NCBI RefSeq assembly: GCF_048265165.1
Contig: NZ_JBLXCD010000005.1
Span: 62,001-126,000 of the forward strand
Direction of reading: 5' to 3'
Source of the DNA: Oceanospirillum sp048265165
Lineage (GTDB): Bacteria > Pseudomonadota > Gammaproteobacteria > Pseudomonadales > Halomonadaceae
DNA: 64,000 nt
Shown here one piece after another: positions 61,514 to 64,000 of this stretch. The notes beneath the pieces were generated by a model that worked only from the letters and a program-made list of their open reading frames with translations, made no database searches and had not been told where the DNA came from. Position numbers and translations under genes: made by a program. Numbering within the stretch: the stretch's first letter is position 1; each line of letters begins with the position of its first letter.

Positions 61514-62818
61514 ATGATAATCAAAAAAATGCTACTACCCGCAGTACTTATTATATTGTCGGGGCCTGCATTCTCCGAAGAAATATCCCTTACAGATCCT
61601 AATAGCCCTTACGCCGATAGGAGCTGCCCGCTAACCCATCAGATAGAGCATAAAACATCTCTGCCAGCGGACTGCCGCTGCGGTACAAACCGGAGTAATA
61701 CCGGTGGTATTCATGTTTGTCAGCGCCCCACAGAAGTGGCCAGAAATATGGGGGTAAACATTGGTGAAGGGCCTTCATTTGCGAACTTCTATAACTCGCA
61801 AATTACTGGTGGCTTTATTGACTATGATAACAATGAACTAATTGCATCCGTACAGTGGGATGCCGGTAAAGAATCTAAAGGTTTAGTTGTTGCTTACAAT
61901 ATGGATGACTGGTCACGTCGTTTTATCAGCGGTGATGCTCAGGATGAATATGGTCACAAGGTCATTGCCGAAGGACCTGCATTCTTTGAACTTAAAGATA
62001 TAAAACCAGGCCCTGATGGCTTCTGGTATGGCTTTGGATATGAGCAAGGAAAATCAGGTGGCGGCGCACGAGTATTCAAAATTGACCCTGAAACCGGTAA
62101 CCGTTCTTTGGTTTGGGAAGGGCGCAATGGTAAATACGGACAATGTCCTTCAGGTAGAAAAACAATCCGCAGAGAAACCCAAAAATATGTTCAGTACACT
62201 CAGGAAGGTTTCGCAGTTGACTCCAAAGATGGTTCATTCCTGATTGGGTTCAGCAATATAAAAATGGGTGGCGTTGGGATTGCCCGTATCAGTAATGATG
62301 GGCAAAAATGTGATTTCTTAACACTTAGCGGCCCGCGTGATGATGGGCTTAAGAAAGGCCGTGGCTTTGATATGCGTGGCACCATGATGGGCTACACCCT
62401 CCATGATGGAAAGGTTTATGCGCACTCTTCAGGTGAAAAAACATTTTATGAAATAAACCCTGAAACCGGTGACCGAAAAGCGATAACACGAAAAGGCCCT
62501 AAGCCACCGGCATGGCGTCATGTCGTCTGGGATGATAAACGTGAAGTGTTTTGGATCTCTGGAAAAATGAACTCTGTTACCGTTACAGCCTATGATCCGG
62601 CTAAGAATAAATATCTTCTTGCTCATAAGAGCTGTGGTGCAAAGTATGATTGGGACTGGTTCCCACTTTGTATGGGCGGCCCGATGAAAATTAACTCTCT
62701 TAATTACGGCCCGATGTGGCTCAATAAAAATACGGGAAATCTTATATTTGGTCAGGACTTAATTGGTATCGTTGAGTTTGAACCTCATACCGGAAACTCT
62801 ATCAACAGAAGCTTCTGA
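61514..62818 (+). CDS. Orphan exported protein, possible beta-propeller
   Basis: Not recognised. About 434 residues from ATG 61514, chosen because GGA lies seven bases upstream and a signal peptide follows (MIIKKMLLPAVLIILSGPAFS). ATG 61502 is an alternative. Mature part has seven cysteines, including a cluster RSCPLTH...DCRCGTNRSN...HVC near the N-terminus, and repeated strand patterns such as FKIDPETGNRSLVWEG and FYEINPETGDRKAITRKG that look like propeller blades. Codons are AT-richer than the neighbours. Own terminator. No operon partner. Confidence 0.72.
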   Translation: MIIKKMLLPAVLIILSGPAFSEEISLTDPNSPYADRSCPLTHQIEHKTSLPADCRCGTNRSNTGGIHVCQRPTEVARNMGVNIGEGPSFANFYNSQITGGFIDYDNNELIASVQWDAGKESKGLVVAYNMDDWSRRFISGDAQDEYGHKVIAEGPAFFELKDIKPGPDGFWYGFGYEQGKSGGGARVFKIDPETGNRSLVWEGRNGKYGQCPSGRKTIRRETQKYVQYTQEGFAVDSKDGSFLIGFSNIKMGGVGIARISNDGQKCDFLTLSGPRDDGLKKGRGFDMRGTMMGYTLHDGKVYAHSSGEKTFYEINPETGDRKAITRKGPKPPAWRHVVWDDKREVFWISGKMNSVTVTAYDPAKNKYLLAHKSCGAKYDWDWFPLCMGGPMKINSLNYGPMWLNKNTGNLIFGQDLIGIVEFEPHTGNSINRSF

Positions 62819-62832
62819 TATACCTCCATATA

Positions 62833-62858
62833 GTAACAAGCAGTATTCTGCTTGTTAC
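62833..62858. terminator. Terminator between the orphan secreted protein and soxR genes
   Basis: GTAACAAGCAG at 62833-62843 pairs with CTGCTTGTTAC at 62848-62858 over a 4-base loop, followed by TATTTTATT. Confidence 0.88.
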
Positions 62859-62893
62859 TATTTTATTCATTATAATTTATCTATTATAAGGTA

Positions 62894-63349
62894 TTAATCC
62901 GGCACACCATTCCGGTCAAGAATCACCGGCCCAGCCCCTTCTGTGGCTAACTCATCCTCGGCATTATACAACGGGCAGCTCTTCATCGAGAGACAGCCAC
63001 AACCGATGCAACCTGTCATATGATCCCGAAGCCGCTCCAGATATCGAATCCGCTGATCGAGTTTCTCCTGCCATCCGGCGGAGAGTCTCTCCCAATCTTT
63101 CTGTGTCGGTGTGCGGTTTTCCGGCAGTGCAGAAAAGGCCTGCTCGACCTCACTTAAAGTTATCCCCAGCTTCTGAGCCGCTTTAATGACCGAGATTCTT
63201 CGCAGTACATCCGGTGTATATCGCCGCTGATTACCGGGGTTGCGATGACTTGATATCAGCCCCCGCTGTTCATAAAAGTGCAGAGTGCTGACCTTAACTC
63301 CGGAGCGCTCTGCCACCCGCCCTACCGACCAGTTATCCCGAGTCGCCAT
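62894..63349 (-). CDS. soxR: Redox-sensing transcriptional regulator SoxR
   Basis: MerR-family regulator with a [2Fe-2S] cluster, 151 residues. N-terminal winged helix (WSVGRVAERSGVKVSTLHFY, EQRGLISSHRNPGNQRRY), dimerising helix, then the cluster motif CIGCGCLSMKSC (C-x2-C-x-C-x5-C). ATG 63349 has AGGA six bases upstream; the 11-residue upstream extension has no family support. Divergent from the VOC gene, with a sox-box between them. Confidence 0.95.
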   Translation of the reverse strand: MATRDNWSVGRVAERSGVKVSTLHFYEQRGLISSHRNPGNQRRYTPDVLRRISVIKAAQKLGITLSEVEQAFSALPENRTPTQKDWERLSAGWQEKLDQRIRYLERLRDHMTGCIGCGCLSMKSCPLYNAEDELATEGAGPVILDRNGVPD

Positions 63350-63432
63350 GCTGATTCCTCCTGTGAATTTCCCGCCAACCATAGCCTTAAATGCAAACCG
63401 AAAATTAAAAGCAAAAAAGTTGAAACAGAGTC

Positions 63433-63463
63433 TTTACCTCAACCTAGCTTGAGGTTTTAAGCT
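63433..63463 (+). promoter_or_regulatory. SoxR box and MerR-type promoter of the VOC gene
   Basis: CCTCAACCTAGCTTGAGG at 63437-63454 has the same outer halves as the E. coli soxS operator (CCTCAA ... TTGAGG, 18 bases). TTTACC at 63433-63438 and TAAGCT at 63458-63463 serve as -35 and -10 with a 19-base spacer, the overlong spacing that MerR-family activators need. Confidence 0.85.
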
Positions 63464-63509
63464 GCACCCATTCTACAAAACACGACAGATCAAAAGAAGG
63501 AAACAGAAG

Positions 63510-63977
63510 ATGATTCACTTAGAACATATCAACTTGGTGGTTACCGATCTGGTCACATCGCTGAAGTTTTATCGCGCGGCATTTCCTCATTGGAAAGTAC
63601 GTGCTAAAGGCGAAAGCAACTGGTACGGCAAGGTCAGAAACTGGCTGCATTACGGCGATGATTATCAGTATCTAGCACTAAATGACTCTGGCAACGGTCA
63701 CAATCGGGATCTGACCGGACACGAGCTGGGGCTAGCCCATATCGCTTTTGTGACTTCAAATATTGATGCTGTAATTGCACGGTTAGCAGAGTCTGGTTTC
63801 GAGATCAGCAAGGATGGTGCTGAAGAACCTCATCGTAGGAATGTTTACTTTATCGACCCGGATGGCTATGAAATCGAGTTCGTGCAATACCTGAGCGACC
63901 TACCCGTAGAGCGCAATGCTGCACCAAAGTCGGTCGCAGAAGAAGCTGAAGCCTTCAGCAAAGCGGTCTATCAGTAA
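63510..63977 (+). CDS. VOC (glyoxalase/bleomycin-resistance fold) protein, predicted SoxR target
   Basis: 155 residues, one VOC domain of two beta-alpha-beta modules: HLEHINLVVTDLVTSLKFY at the start, GHELGLAHIAFVTSNID in the middle and FIDPDGYEIEFVQY at the end; likely metal ligands are His5 (EHI), His in LAHIAF and Glu in YEIEFV. GAAGG upstream of ATG gives a good ribosome site. Reaction unknown: could be a glyoxalase, dioxygenase or drug-binding protein. Control by SoxR is inferred from the operator. Confidence 0.9.
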   Translation: MIHLEHINLVVTDLVTSLKFYRAAFPHWKVRAKGESNWYGKVRNWLHYGDDYQYLALNDSGNGHNRDLTGHELGLAHIAFVTSNIDAVIARLAESGFEISKDGAEEPHRRNVYFIDPDGYEIEFVQYLSDLPVERNAAPKSVAEEAEAFSKAVYQ

Positions 63978-64000
63978 GGGGTTTAAAACCGGTTTATTCA

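Overview
The window reads as a stretch of chromosome from a marine gammaproteobacterium, most likely an Oceanospirillales relative (Oceanospirillaceae such as Amphritea, Neptunomonas or Neptuniibacter). This is inferred from the moderate GC content and the gene set: an ectoine-type TRAP operon, the 180-kDa NAD-glutamate dehydrogenase, RMF, RlmKL, AlaA, HtpX and PdxB of gamma-proteobacterial type, and many c-di-GMP proteins. Coding density is high. I see no phage, transposase or CRISPR array; most of it is core genome with several small accessory modules.

Layout. 1-5.4 kb: SelO pseudokinase (5' end outside the window), a Cache chemoreceptor, tRNA-Ser(GGA), a YiiD-type thioesterase and a YdjA-type nitroreductase. 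5.6-11.5 kb: a membrane coiled-coil protein of unknown function, the yadG-yadH-queF operon, two tandem tRNA-Gly/tRNA-Glu pairs, a second unknown membrane protein and msrB. 11.6-17.2 kb: a circularly permuted GTPase, a diguanylate cyclase, an ECHDC3-type crotonase, alaA and htpX. 17.6-21.9 kb: a hybrid histidine kinase translationally coupled to a REC-GGDEF-EAL response regulator. 22.0-25.6 kb: a TRAP operon plus UspA gene matching teaABCD for ectoine uptake, with an unusually dyad-rich leader. 26.0-32.2 kb: pdxB, a small WGR protein, a glutaredoxin-like protein, rlmKL, rmf and pyrD. 32.4-37.5 kb: DUF2835 protein and NAD-GDH. 37.9-45.2 kb: a MoxR-DUF58-DUF4381-BatA-BatB/C-BatD operon. 45.4-52.9 kb: trmA, a membrane transporter, a DksA/TraR-type zinc protein, a YdcH protein, a PACE efflux pump with divergent LysR gene, murI and mtgA. 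53-55.5 kb: an exported DUF1800-like/DUF1501 pair. 55.7-59.6 kb: a methionine aminopeptidase overlapping a ParD-like antitoxin gene, a GFA-family protein, a LysR regulator and an EamA permease. 59.7-64 kb: a DUF3365 haem protein, a TIGR02450 protein, lipocalin, an orphan secreted protein, and soxR divergent from a VOC (glyoxalase-fold) gene.

How the genes work together. Signal transduction through c-di-GMP has one synthesis enzyme with an intact active site and inhibitory site, and one likely phosphodiesterase switched by a phosphorelay. The tea module imports the compatible solute ectoine, with TeaD as its ATP-binding brake. The MoxR/Bat operon is a chaperone-plus-VWA membrane assembly system. 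soxR and the VOC gene share a promoter region carrying a near-exact copy of the enterobacterial sox box, so the VOC gene is a predicted redox-cycling response gene. The places I judge most worth following are the ParD-like/methionine aminopeptidase pair, the DUF1800-like/DUF1501 pair, the SoxR-VOC promoter, and the structured tea leader.
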